Shown here piece by piece: positions 1 through 5,430 of a stretch of 6,497 nt of DNA. This DNA comes from Candidatus Zixiibacteriota bacterium. Lineage in GTDB: Bacteria > Zixibacteria > MSB-5A5 > JAABVY01 > JAHJOQ01. The DNA lies in assembly GCA_030631455.1 (NCBI GenBank), contig DAOVLC010000089.1:1-6497 (forward strand), given 5' to 3'. Under the pieces are notes generated by a model that had not been told where the DNA came from, ran no database searches, and saw only the letters and a program-made list of their open reading frames with translations. Numbering within the stretch: the stretch's first letter is position 1; every line of letters starts with the position of its first letter. The translations under genes and the position numbers were made by a program.

Positions 1-270
1 CCACAGGTAGATCGCACTTTTCCATGTAGAAGTATCCCATGCGATAATGTCCTTGATGAGGCTGTTGCAGTATCTGATAACGATTCCTCCGTCAGGCATC
101 GCTGCCATTGCTGTCGATATCGTGATACTCTCAGCTATGTACTCTTGGCGGAAAGGTGCTTGTAGTCAGTATAGGTAATCGACCCGTTGCTGTCAAGGGC
201 ATTATCGACTGTCGGTGACCCTAACTCGCTTGCTATCAAGCGAAGAACGACACCTTTAGCTTGCGGATGA
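1..270 (-). pseudogene. possible degraded coding remnant downstream of recR
   Basis: No intact gene is visible here. Two minus-strand frames read like protein in succession. The first runs from recR's end to a TAG at 135-137 and includes VDNALDSNGSITYTDYKHL. The second is open from about 165 to the window edge and includes ISTAMAAMPDGGIVIRY. Joining them needs one frameshift in the overlap at about 137-165. The DSNGSITYTD stretch resembles the Ca-binding loop of dockerin or EF-hand repeats, though a first-position Asp is missing. No convincing start codon or ribosome binding site is present. This could be the broken 5' part of a secreted-protein gene continuing leftwards, or chance open frames. 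Confidence 0.25.
226..243. other. 7-bp perfect stem-loop just downstream of recR
   Basis: TCGCTTG (226-232), loop CTAT, CAAGCGA (237-243) form a perfect 7-bp stem about 30 bases after the recR stop. It could help end or stabilise the dnaX-ybaB-recR transcript. No T-run follows on the minus strand, so it does not qualify as a standard intrinsic terminator. Confidence 0.3.
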
Positions 271-273
271 GAC

Positions 274-870
274 TCAGAATTCTTGCCGCCCCTGCAGGGC
301 TTTCGAGAGGGTGTTCTGGTCGGCGTATTCGATGTCGGAACCGATCGGCAGCCCGCGTGCGATGCGTGTTACCTTGATGTTCAGCGGTTTGATGAGGCGG
401 GAGATGTAGACAGCGGTAGCCTCACCCTCGACGTTCGGATTCGTGGCGATGATGACCTCTTTGATATCGTCCTTGAGACGGCTCACCAGTTCTTTGAATC
501 TCAACTGGTCAGGGCCGACTCCATCGAGTGGTGAAAGCACCCCTTGCAGCACGTGATACAACCCCCTGTACGCTCCGCTCTTTTCCAGAGCAAGAATATC
601 GTTGGCTTCTTCGACTACGCAGATGATGGAGCGGTCTCTCTTCGGGTCGGAACATACGTGGCATGGGTCAGTCTCTGTGATGTTTGAACAGATCGAACAT
701 CGCATCACCTTTTCTTTGACTTCGAGGATGGTTTTCGCGAGACGTTCTGCATCCTGTTTCTTCATTTTCAGAATCCAGAATGTCAGCCTCTGAGCGGTCT
801 TGCGCCCGATGCCCGGAAGTCGGGACAGCTCGCCGATCAGCCGTTCAACAGATTGCGCGGATTTGAACAT
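274..870 (-). CDS. recR: recombination mediator protein RecR
   Basis: RecR works with RecO (and RecF) in the cytoplasm to load RecA onto gapped or SSB-coated DNA during recombinational repair. The 198-residue product has the usual length of about 200 residues. In order it shows a helix-hairpin-helix DNA-binding segment (residues about 10-30, [15 protein letters not shown]), a four-cysteine zinc finger (C58, C61, C70, C73), and a Toprim domain from about residue 81 ([14 protein letters not shown]). The conserved [14 protein letters not shown] segment follows (143-156), then the C-terminal [15 protein letters not shown] (170-184). The ATG lies 3 bases after the ybaB stop and has no clear Shine-Dalgarno, which suggests translational coupling to ybaB. 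It is the last gene of the dnaX-ybaB-recR cluster, an arrangement found in many bacteria. All key residues are present. Confidence 0.97.
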   Translation of the reverse strand: MFKSAQSVERLIGELSRLPGIGRKTAQRLTFWILKMKKQDAERLAKTILEVKEKVMRCSICSNITETDPCHVCSDPKRDRSIICVVEEANDILALEKSGAYRGLYHVLQGVLSPLDGVGPDQLRFKELVSRLKDDIKEVIIATNPNVEGEATAVYISRLIKPLNIKVTRIARGLPIGSDIEYADQNTLSKALQGRQEF

Positions 871-873
871 AAT

Positions 874-1197
874 CTAAAACGGCAGGTTCAGGCCGGGTAT
901 CTTAAGTCCGCCGGTAAGGCCGGACATTTTCTCTGCGGCAAGCTCCTGAGCTTTTTCCTGCGCCTGGTTAACGGCAGCGACGATAAGATCTTCGAGCATC
1001 TCGACATCGTCCGGATCGACCACTTCCTTCTCGATCTTGACTTCGATTATCTCCTGCTTGCCGTTCGCTACGACCTTGACCATACCGCCCCCTGCGGTTC
1101 CTTCGATGCGTTCATCCTCAAGCTCGGCCTGCATTTCTTCCATCTTGGCCTGCATCTTCTGGACCTGTTTCATCATATCGCCTAAGCCCTTACCCAT
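874..1197 (-). CDS. ybaB: YbaB/EbfC family nucleoid-associated protein
   Basis: This small (107-residue) member of the YbaB/EbfC family is a dimeric, cytoplasmic DNA-binding protein thought to act in nucleoid organisation and regulation. Visible family features are the amphipathic, Met/Gln/Glu-rich N-terminal helix (about residues 5-30, [18 protein letters not shown]), the central beta region with [18 protein letters not shown] (33-50), and the helical segment [20 protein letters not shown] (60-79). A short Gly/Pro/Leu tail closes the protein. The ATG is preceded by GGAGG at 1206-1210, 8 bases upstream and inside the dnaX 3' end. The start overlaps the dnaX stop by 8 bp, and recR begins 3 bases after the stop, so expression is almost certainly tied to both neighbours. 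The exact in vivo role of the family is still poorly defined. Confidence 0.95.
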   Translation of the reverse strand: MGKGLGDMMKQVQKMQAKMEEMQAELEDERIEGTAGGGMVKVVANGKQEIIEVKIEKEVVDPDDVEMLEDLIVAAVNQAQEKAQELAAEKMSGLTGGLKIPGLNLPF

Positions 1198-2869
1198 TGT
1201 CCTTTCCTCCGGTATCTATCTTCTTTATGCTCGTTATCTTCCCATCATATCTTTCCACGATTTTCTTTACGTCGGGGTTCTGTTTCAGCAGATCCTCTGG
1301 TCTCATGTCAAATCTCGGATCGAGGGTTGTCTTCGGTTGATCCGTTTTCATGTTTGGATCGGTATCGAACTTGAGCTTGATCCGCCTGCCGAAATGCTCT
1401 TCAATCGACGTCTCCAGTTGCCTCACCTTATCCGGAGTCATGAGAGTGCCTATTCCCATATCAGGGGGGAATGTCAATCGCAACGTATTGTTGTTCACTT
1501 GCCTGACTTTTCCTCGTTTCAACATTATCGACAACATGCCGTTAATCTGGGTATACTCGTTGAGAAAGCTAACCCATCGGCTGCCGGTGAATTCTGCTGA
1601 ACCGGGATCACCCGCCGGATTTTCAGAGATAGCCGGAGTGAGCTTCAGGCTTCTTTTTTCATCCGGTTTGCCGGCTTGGGCATTGCCGCTCCCGAACAGG
1701 TTGCTCGATGGCGGTGGAGGTGCCTGTGAGCCTCCGGAAAGATTCGACAACTTTTGCAGCACCTCGGTCAGAGTGGCGGTTGTATCCATCCTGGCCAGTT
1801 TCAGAAGTGCCATCTCCAAGAATATCCTCGGTTCTGCTCCCTCCTTAAGCTGCTGGCGAAGATCGGATATCACCTTCACCATACGCATGATATCGGAGTA
1901 TGAGAAGTAGTCTTTGTTATCGATATATCGTTTGATGTAAAGGTCGGACAGCTCGATGAATTGCTCCGGTTCGGGGACAGTGCTTGCTATCAGCATGTTT
2001 CTCAGGTGCTCCTGAAAGTCGATCAGGAACTGTCCGACATCCGAGCCGCTTTTGGTGAGCTTCGCTGTCAGGTCGAGGATCGCGCCGGAGTTATGGTTGT
2101 GAATAGCATCGCTCAGTTCGAAGAGAAGACTCAAGTCTACCAGGCCGAGAGCGTCGGTTATGAGTTCAATAGTTATCTCACCGTCGGCATAGGCGAGAAT
2201 CTGCTCAAAGAGCGACAAGGCATCTCTGAGCGACCCATCACCTTTTCTGGCAACAAGAGCAAGAGCATCATCGGTAATCGTGATGCCCTCACTGTCGGAA
2301 GCCCGGCGCAGGCTGTCGGTGATATCTGAGAGCGGGATACGCCTGAAGTCATAGCGCTGAGTCCGAGATAGAATGGTAGCCGGCAGGTTGTGCGGTTCCG
2401 TTGTCGCGAAGATAAATATCACGTGATCAGGCGGCTCTTCGAGCGTTTTCAGCAGCGCATCGAACGCTGCACCGGATAGGCGATGGACCTCGTCGATAAT
2501 ATATATCTTGTACCTGCCGCCGGCCGGCGCGTAGCGGACATTCTCTCGCAAATCGCGGATATCATCGACACTGGTATTTGATGCGGCATCGATTTCGATC
2601 ACGTCCATTGACGATGACGAGGCGATCTCTTTGCAGTTGACACACTTGAGGCATGGCTCTGGCGTCGGGCCTTTCTTACAGTTCAAGGCTTTCGCGAGAA
2701 TTCTGGCGGTAGTTGTCTTTCCCGTGCCACGCGTTCCGCAAAACAGATAAGCGTGCGCAATTCGACCCGACCGAATAGCATTCTTGAGCGTTTCTGTGAT
2801 GTGCTCTTGTGCCACTACCTCATCAAAGGTCAGAGGTCGAAGCTTTCTTGCCAGTACCAGATATGACAT
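1190..2869 (-). CDS. dnaX: DNA polymerase III subunit gamma/tau
   Basis: DnaX is the AAA+ subunit of the clamp loader that opens the beta clamp and, as tau, tethers polymerase cores and helicase at the fork. The 559-residue product shows Walker A GTRGTGKT (45-52), a zinc module with C64, C73, C76 and C79, Walker B IYIIDEVH (122-129), sensor 1 ATTE (155-158) and an arginine-finger motif SRT (168-170; the usual form is SRC, but SRT is known in Thermus). A Gly/Pro/Ser-rich linker (about 378-428) follows, then a C-terminal tau-like domain. The ATG has AGGA 8 bases upstream (2878-2881). The gene lies directly downstream of the SRP RNA and overlaps ybaB by 8 bp. An A6 run at codons 404-406 in the linker may allow slippage to a shorter gamma form. 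Confidence 0.97.
   Translation of the reverse strand: MSYLVLARKLRPLTFDEVVAQEHITETLKNAIRSGRIAHAYLFCGTRGTGKTTTARILAKALNCKKGPTPEPCLKCVNCKEIASSSSMDVIEIDAASNTSVDDIRDLRENVRYAPAGGRYKIYIIDEVHRLSGAAFDALLKTLEEPPDHVIFIFATTEPHNLPATILSRTQRYDFRRIPLSDITDSLRRASDSEGITITDDALALVARKGDGSLRDALSLFEQILAYADGEITIELITDALGLVDLSLLFELSDAIHNHNSGAILDLTAKLTKSGSDVGQFLIDFQEHLRNMLIASTVPEPEQFIELSDLYIKRYIDNKDYFSYSDIMRMVKVISDLRQQLKEGAEPRIFLEMALLKLARMDTTATLTEVLQKLSNLSGGSQAPPPPSSNLFGSGNAQAGKPDEKRSLKLTPAISENPAGDPGSAEFTGSRWVSFLNEYTQINGMLSIMLKRGKVRQVNNNTLRLTFPPDMGIGTLMTPDKVRQLETSIEEHFGRRIKLKFDTDPNMKTDQPKTTLDPRFDMRPEDLLKQNPDVKKIVERYDGKITSIKKIDTGGKDNG
1623..1660 (-). promoter_or_regulatory. candidate dnaX slippage site (tau/gamma switch)
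   Basis: The sense strand carries six consecutive A residues (complement of T6 at 1654-1659) in codons GAA AAA AGA, residues 404-406 of DnaX, within the linker after domain III. Reading in the -1 frame adds ten residues and stops at TGA 1623-1625, giving a product of about 415 residues. The +1 frame stops at TGA 1645-1647, after about 407 residues. Escherichia coli uses ribosomal -1 shifting, and Thermus uses transcriptional slippage on an A run, at the equivalent place. The codon phasing here does not give a classic A AAA AAG heptamer, so RNA polymerase slippage seems likelier. CCGG-CAAA-CCGG can form a short hairpin immediately upstream. Confidence 0.4.
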
Positions 2870-2933
2870 TCTCTGAATCCTGTCAATCCTATACAGTTCA
2901 GGTTTCAGGTCCCGCGATACTATATGAGAGGCC

Positions 2934-2955
2934 GTACCTGATTCTTATCAAGTAC
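2934..2955 (-). other. stem-loop between SRP RNA and dnaX
   Basis: On the minus strand, GTACTTGAT, loop AAGA, ATCAGGTAC form a 9-bp stem with one G-U pair, starting 9 bases after the mapped 3' end of the SRP RNA. No T-run follows, so it is not an obvious terminator. It could be a processing or stabilising structure separating SRP RNA from a dnaX read-through message. No strong dnaX promoter is visible between it and the dnaX ATG: TTGATA near the loop has no well-spaced -10 partner. Confidence 0.35.
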
Positions 2956-2963
2956 TATTCTAA

Positions 2964-3232
2964 CCCCGTGCACCCACCTCCGATCCCGCCGGCCTGTCAC
3001 GGGCTGACCAGTTAGCTCAGGTCAAGCTTCCCCGCATCACACTCGAAAACACACCTACCGCTGCTTCCTTCCGGACCTCACGGGGTTCGGCAGCCTCGAG
3101 TTGCACGGGACCTGACCCTCAACACCACTTAATCAGACCGCGCAAGCTGCTGACAAACCTCGGGTGGGCATCAGTCCCGGTATAGCGGATTCCGGGTAAC
3201 AGGGCACCGCTAGCTCCCCACTTAGCACGGGT
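2964..3232 (-). ncRNA. ffs: signal recognition particle RNA, large bacterial type (S + Alu domains)
   Basis: SRP RNA is the scaffold that binds Ffh and docks nascent membrane proteins to FtsY. The S-domain core GGTCCGGAAGGAAGCAGC (around 3060-3077, minus strand) is the universal Ffh-binding tip with its GGAA tetraloop. It sits on a long helix in which CCCGTGCAACTCGA pairs with the segment reading TCGAGTGTGATGCGGG. Unlike 4.5S RNA, the transcript has an upstream Alu domain: GCTAGCGGTGCCCTGT, AATCCGCTATA and CCCGAGG match the Bacillus subtilis scRNA as I recall it, as do AAGTGGTGTTGA and GAGCTAACTG nearer the S domain. The terminal 5' CCCGTGC pairs with 3' GCACGGG, which sets the ends at about 3232 and 2964 (about 269 nt; Bacillus about 270). 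Only a weak -10 (TATGAA, 3240-3245) is visible upstream. dnaX follows 94 bases later. Ends are estimated from pairing. Confidence 0.93.
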
Positions 3233-3690
3233 AAAATCCTTCATAACTCACTATTCACCATTGACTCAGCCGAAAAACTTCCGATACGCTCGACTGAAAT
3301 CACAAAACAACTTTATGAATATACGACTTGTCAGGCAGTTGAGCAAGCATGTCATGAAAAATAAGCTGGGAGAGCGAATGTCTGGCCTTGACAAAGAGGT
3401 AGACGTCTTGTCTTCCGGACTCTGACTATCACTTCGCGTATACTGCTTGATCCCGAATGGCAGCGAATAGTCGCCCATTGCGAACCAGTTTGCAGCTTTT
3501 GTGAAATTCTTGAACACTTCTGGGGTCACTTCGTTTCAGCACACTGATTGTGTCAGCTCGACCAGCTGGCAATAACACAACTGCGCTCAAAACGTACCGG
3601 AGTTGCAAGCAATTGTAAGAAAACCAGTTTCCTCCAGCTGATCTCAGAATCGTGGATTATAATCGTCGATTTTGAACTTCTATTCGACCA
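3233..3690. other. intergenic stretch without a convincing gene
   Basis: This region separates divergent units: the SRP RNA leftward and the PEP-CTERM gene rightward. A minus-strand frame from a GTG at 3529 to 3266 encodes 87 residues. It opens plausibly (TPEVFKNFTKAANWF) but degrades into low-likelihood sequence, has no clear ribosome binding site and matches no family I know. On the plus strand, an opposing frame ending at the TGA at about 3424 contains MNIRLVRQLSKHVMKN. Neither can be called a gene with confidence. Short symmetric elements near the right side are an inverted repeat TTGTGT/ACACAA (3548-3580), the palindrome CCAGCTGG (3562-3569) and the palindrome GATTATAATC (3655-3664). These may be regulator sites for the PEP-CTERM gene. 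Confidence 0.5.
3548..3580. promoter_or_regulatory. nested inverted repeats, possible enhancer-binding site
   Basis: TTGTGT (3548-3553) and ACACAA (3575-3580) form a 6-bp inverted repeat around CAGCT-CGACC-AGCTG (3554-3568), itself a 5-bp inverted repeat overlapping the palindrome CCAGCTGG. It lies about 115-145 bp upstream of the sigma-54-like -24 element. That is the usual distance for an upstream activating sequence of a sigma-54 enhancer-binding protein such as PrsR. The functional role is inferred from position and symmetry only. Confidence 0.25.
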
Positions 3691-3692
3691 TG

Positions 3693-3708
3693 TGGCATAC
3701 TTTATGCG
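3693..3708 (+). promoter_or_regulatory. sigma-54-type (-24/-12) promoter for the PEP-CTERM gene
   Basis: TGGCATACTTTATGCG (3693-3708) fits the sigma-54 pattern TGGCAC-N5-TTGC. The invariant GG (3694-3695) and GC (3706-3707) are exactly 10 bases apart, TGGCA is perfect, and ATGC replaces TTGC. Transcription would start near 3719, giving a 5' leader of about 60 bases before the ATG at 3779. No good sigma-70 pair is seen nearby. Sigma-54 with the PrsK/PrsR pair is known to control PEP-CTERM genes in some bacteria, which agrees with this placement. Confidence 0.6.
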
Positions 3709-3767
3709 ACGTTCTTTCTCGAATGATATGTCGGATTTAACATGAGATGTTTTGCCTCATTAACATT

Positions 3768-3781
3768 AGGAGGTGTTTATG
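3768..3781 (+). promoter_or_regulatory. strong ribosome binding site deciding the start of the PEP-CTERM gene
   Basis: AGGAGG at 3768-3773, extended to AGGAGGTG, lies 5 bases before ATG 3779-3781. A GTG in the same frame at 3773 overlaps the Shine-Dalgarno itself and so cannot be the start. Upstream CCTCAT (3756-3761) can partly pair with ATTAGG (3765-3770), so a weak SD-masking hairpin is possible. Confidence 0.85.
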
Positions 3782-4459
3782 CGAAGGTTAATGCTGGTGT
3801 TGGCGGTAACCATTTGCCTTTCAGGCGTTGCCTACGGTTTGCCGTCGTATACTGGCTTTCTCTCCACTCCTGACGGAGTGGACGGGACCGGCATCTGGGC
3901 GGACAATTTCAAGATCGAATGGCAAGTTGATCTGCAGCAGGATGATTCCTGGTGGTACCGCTACTGGATCACTGAGACGGATGGATCGCCACTTGATCCT
4001 GGTGCCTTGAGCCACTGGATCGTTGAGGTCTCTCCAGACGTAGATCGCAGTGACTTCTGGGGTTTCAACGGCGGGCCTATAGAGATCAACGACTGGGTAA
4101 CCGAGTCAGGTTTTCCATTCAATAGTGGTATGAAGCTTGACTACGGAGCCGATGGGCAAACCGAGTGGTCATACTACTCCTGGAGATCACCTGTATGGGG
4201 TGACTTCTTTGCCAAAGACGGAAGAGCCCAAGAGGATGGACAGGATAAGAACGTGACCGTCCCTCCTGACGAGTGGAATTGGGCCTGGAACACGGGTTTC
4301 TTTGATCCTGACCCACTCGACGCCCCTGCAAACGGTTCGATTGGCTACAAGATACTGCGACCCGATACAGACACTGTTATCCCGGAACCCACTACTCTTG
4401 GTCTCTTGGGAATGGGTCTGGTGGGGCTTGCCATTAGACGAAGGAAACAGAAGAAGTAG
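3779..4459 (+). CDS. PEP-CTERM sorting domain-containing secreted protein
   Basis: This 226-residue exported protein has a signal peptide (RR n-region, hydrophobic LMLVLAVTICLSGVA, likely cleavage after AYG at residue 20). It ends in a textbook PEP-CTERM signal: VIPEP at 200-204, a hydrophobic stretch TLGLLGMGLVGLAI (206-219), then the basic tail RRRKQKK. An exosortase would recognise PEP in the inner membrane and cut there, releasing the protein to the surface or extracellular matrix. The mature body has no cysteine and is rich in Trp, Tyr, Asp and Gly. It contains LSHWIVEVS (around 79-87), a motif I recall from other PEP-CTERM proteins, but no enzymatic domain is recognised, so its function is unknown. 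ATG 3779 is chosen because of the SD at 3768-3773. A sigma-54-like promoter precedes the gene and an intrinsic terminator follows. No exosortase gene lies in the window, as is usual for scattered PEP-CTERM cargo. Confidence 0.92.
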   Translation: MRRLMLVLAVTICLSGVAYGLPSYTGFLSTPDGVDGTGIWADNFKIEWQVDLQQDDSWWYRYWITETDGSPLDPGALSHWIVEVSPDVDRSDFWGFNGGPIEINDWVTESGFPFNSGMKLDYGADGQTEWSYYSWRSPVWGDFFAKDGRAQEDGQDKNVTVPPDEWNWAWNTGFFDPDPLDAPANGSIGYKILRPDTDTVIPEPTTLGLLGMGLVGLAIRRRKQKK

Positions 4460-4485
4460 TTTCCTTTGAGCGAAATGGACTTATG

Positions 4486-4512
4486 GGGCGTCAATGTAAC
4501 TGGCGCCCTTTT
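4486..4512 (+). terminator. intrinsic terminator of the PEP-CTERM gene
   Basis: GGGCGTCA (4486-4493), loop ATGTAAC and TGGCGCCC (4501-4508) form an 8-bp stem with one G-U pair, followed by TTTT (4509-4512). It starts 26 bases after the PEP-CTERM stop codon, on the same strand. Confidence 0.88.
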
Positions 4513-4531
4513 CATATCATCGATAAAATCG

Positions 4532-4555
4532 AAAAGGACCCTCTGTAGAGGGTCC
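4532..4555 (-). terminator. intrinsic terminator of the tRNA-Ala gene
   Basis: On the minus strand GGACCCTC, loop TACA and GAGGGTCC form a perfect 8-bp stem (4555-4536) followed by TTTT, then CGATTTT. It begins 8 bases after the tRNA 3' end. On the plus strand the same hairpin precedes CTATATTTT, so it may also back up the PEP-CTERM terminator in this convergent arrangement. Confidence 0.88.
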
Positions 4556-4563
4556 CTATATTT

Positions 4564-4639
4564 TGGTGGAGCAGAGCGGGCTCGAACCGCCGGCCTGCAC
4601 GTTGCGAACGTGCCGCTCTCCCAACTGAGCTACTGCCCC
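4564..4639 (-). tRNA. tRNA-Ala (anticodon CGC)
   Basis: A complete 76-nt cloverleaf reads on the minus strand. The acceptor GGGGCAG/CTGCTCC has the G3-U70 pair that is the alanine identity element. The D arm is GCTC/GAGC, the anticodon stem is GCACG/CGTGC with loop TTCGCAA (anticodon CGC, reading GCG codons), and the T arm is GGCGG-TTCGAGC-CCGCT. Discriminator A73 is followed by an encoded CCA (4566-4564). It is a single-gene unit with its own promoter and terminator. The predicted transcription start is only a few bases before G1, so the 5' leader would be very short. Confidence 0.97.
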
Positions 4640-4648
4640 ACAACGAGT

Positions 4649-4677
4649 AGTATAAGTTTATGTGGCTTCTTTTTCAA
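4649..4677 (-). promoter_or_regulatory. sigma-70 promoter of the tRNA-Ala gene
   Basis: On the minus strand, -35 TTGAAA (4677-4672) and -10 TATACT (4654-4649) are separated by exactly 17 bases. Transcription would start near 4641-4643, two to four bases before the tRNA 5' end at 4639. Confidence 0.82.
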
Positions 4678-4941
4678 GTCAAATCTGTTGGGCAGCAAAC
4701 TCTCATCGTATGCCGGGATTCCGCAGGCTTGAATCGCAACGAACTATCTCCCACATTTGGACACCGGCCTCCCAACTGCCGATCTTGGCAACGGAAACAA
4801 CTTGTACTAGGACAGTCTGACTTCCGAACTGAAGCTCAAACAAGGAGACTTCGGAAACCGACCCGCCTGTTCGCACCGATCAGCATGCATCGGCCCGTCA
4901 CAGCAGCCGCTGACGACCTTTGAAAACGAGCCAATCTCGAC
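4678..4941. other. intergenic stretch between the tRNA promoter and the rrf2 stop
   Basis: No credible gene is seen in these 264 bases; an open plus-strand frame reading through here has unconvincing composition. Small structures include CCGAT-CAGCATGC-ATCGG (around 4878-4895) and a bulged hairpin around 4895-4920. On the minus strand just after the rrf2 stop, CGAG-ATTGG-CTCG is followed by TTTTC. This is a 4-bp stem that could be a weak terminator. Confidence 0.5.
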
Positions 4942-5352
4942 TCAGTACCTCAGGCGAGAATCTCCGAAGTTGATGTTTGACAGTGCCTTCACCAGGTCGG
5001 CCTGAATTTCCTCCCAGAATATCTTAATCGGGCACTTATCGAAACGACCGCAACCGCAGTCACCATCTGACTCGACGCAAATGTTGACTTTCAGTGGACC
5101 TTCCATAGCCTCAATAACCGTCAGGAATGAAATCGACCCCTTCGGTTTGGCGAGCAGATAACCGCCCGTTACGCCCTGGAATGATTTCAGGAGACCGGAA
5201 CGAGTGAGCTCCTTCAGAATCTTGGCGAGGAAGTCACGAGGGATTGCCTCGGCCTCTGCTATCTCTGTAATGGAACTCCTCTTCTCAGGCTTTTGATTGC
5301 TGATGTAAGAGATGGCTCTGAGAGCGTAATCGGACTTTCGTGAAATGTGCAT
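4942..5352 (-). CDS. Rrf2 family transcriptional regulator with a cysteine cluster
   Basis: This 136-residue winged-helix regulator belongs to the Rrf2 family (IscR, NsrR, RirA, CymR relatives). The N-terminal signature is MHISRKSDYALRAISYI, followed by the helix-turn-helix ITEIAEAEAIPRDFLAKILKEL (28-49) and the wing segment GLLKSFQGVTGGYLLA (53-68). The dimerisation helix begins near ISFLTVIEAMEGP (74-86). Cysteines C92, C99, C101 and C107 lie where Fe-S-binding members carry three ligands, so an iron-sulfur centre sensing iron, NO or redox state is likely. The extra cysteine makes the ligand set uncertain. The ATG has a modest GAGAG site 5 bases upstream (5358-5362). No adjacent isc, suf or NO-detoxification gene reveals the target, so I assign no symbol. 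Autoregulation is plausible given the repeats around its promoter. Confidence 0.93.
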   Translation of the reverse strand: MHISRKSDYALRAISYISNQKPEKRSSITEIAEAEAIPRDFLAKILKELTRSGLLKSFQGVTGGYLLAKPKGSISFLTVIEAMEGPLKVNICVESDGDCGCGRFDKCPIKIFWEEIQADLVKALSNINFGDSRLRY

Positions 5353-5380
5353 TCTTACTCTCTAAGTGAATAATGGTTTG

Positions 5381-5430
5381 TAGTTAACACATATTTCTCT
5401 TCTATACAACATAGACCCCATTAGTTAACA
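5381..5430 (-). promoter_or_regulatory. putative rrf2 promoter flanked by direct repeats
   Basis: TGTTAACTA occurs twice on the minus strand (5430-5422 and 5389-5381), offset by 41 bp, close to four helical turns. Between them lies a candidate promoter with -35 TTAACT (5428-5423, inside the first repeat), a 16-base spacer and -10 TATAGA (5406-5401). The start point would fall near 5394, placing the second repeat at about +6 to +14. Operators on the -35 and just past the start fit repression, possibly by Rrf2 itself. The promoter is only moderately good, and the repeats do not match the IscR or NsrR operators I know. Confidence 0.4.

Noticed and set aside
1037..2329. Plus-strand open frames opposite dnaX and ybaB
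   Set aside because: They are antisense shadows of strongly identified genes and show no family features or ribosome binding sites.
2360..2368. SRT in place of the SRC arginine-finger motif in DnaX as an anomaly
   Set aside because: The arginine is kept and SRT is known in functional DnaX proteins such as that of Thermus.
3015..3119. A stand-alone 4.5S (small) SRP RNA of about 105 nt
   Set aside because: The flanks continue with recognisable large-SRP elements on both sides and a closing CCCGTGC/GCACGGG helix, so the S domain is only part of the RNA.
3658..3663. TATAAT as a sigma-70 -10 for the PEP-CTERM gene
   Set aside because: There is no -35 at 16-18 bp upstream; the hexamer is part of the palindrome GATTATAATC.
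3773..3778. GTG at 3773 as the start of the PEP-CTERM gene (two residues longer)
   Set aside because: It overlaps the AGGAGG Shine-Dalgarno; the ATG at 3779 is correctly spaced from it.
4466..4923. Plus-strand open frames across the terminators, tRNA and following gap
   Set aside because: They run through two hairpins and a tRNA gene, and the remainder has unconvincing amino acid composition.
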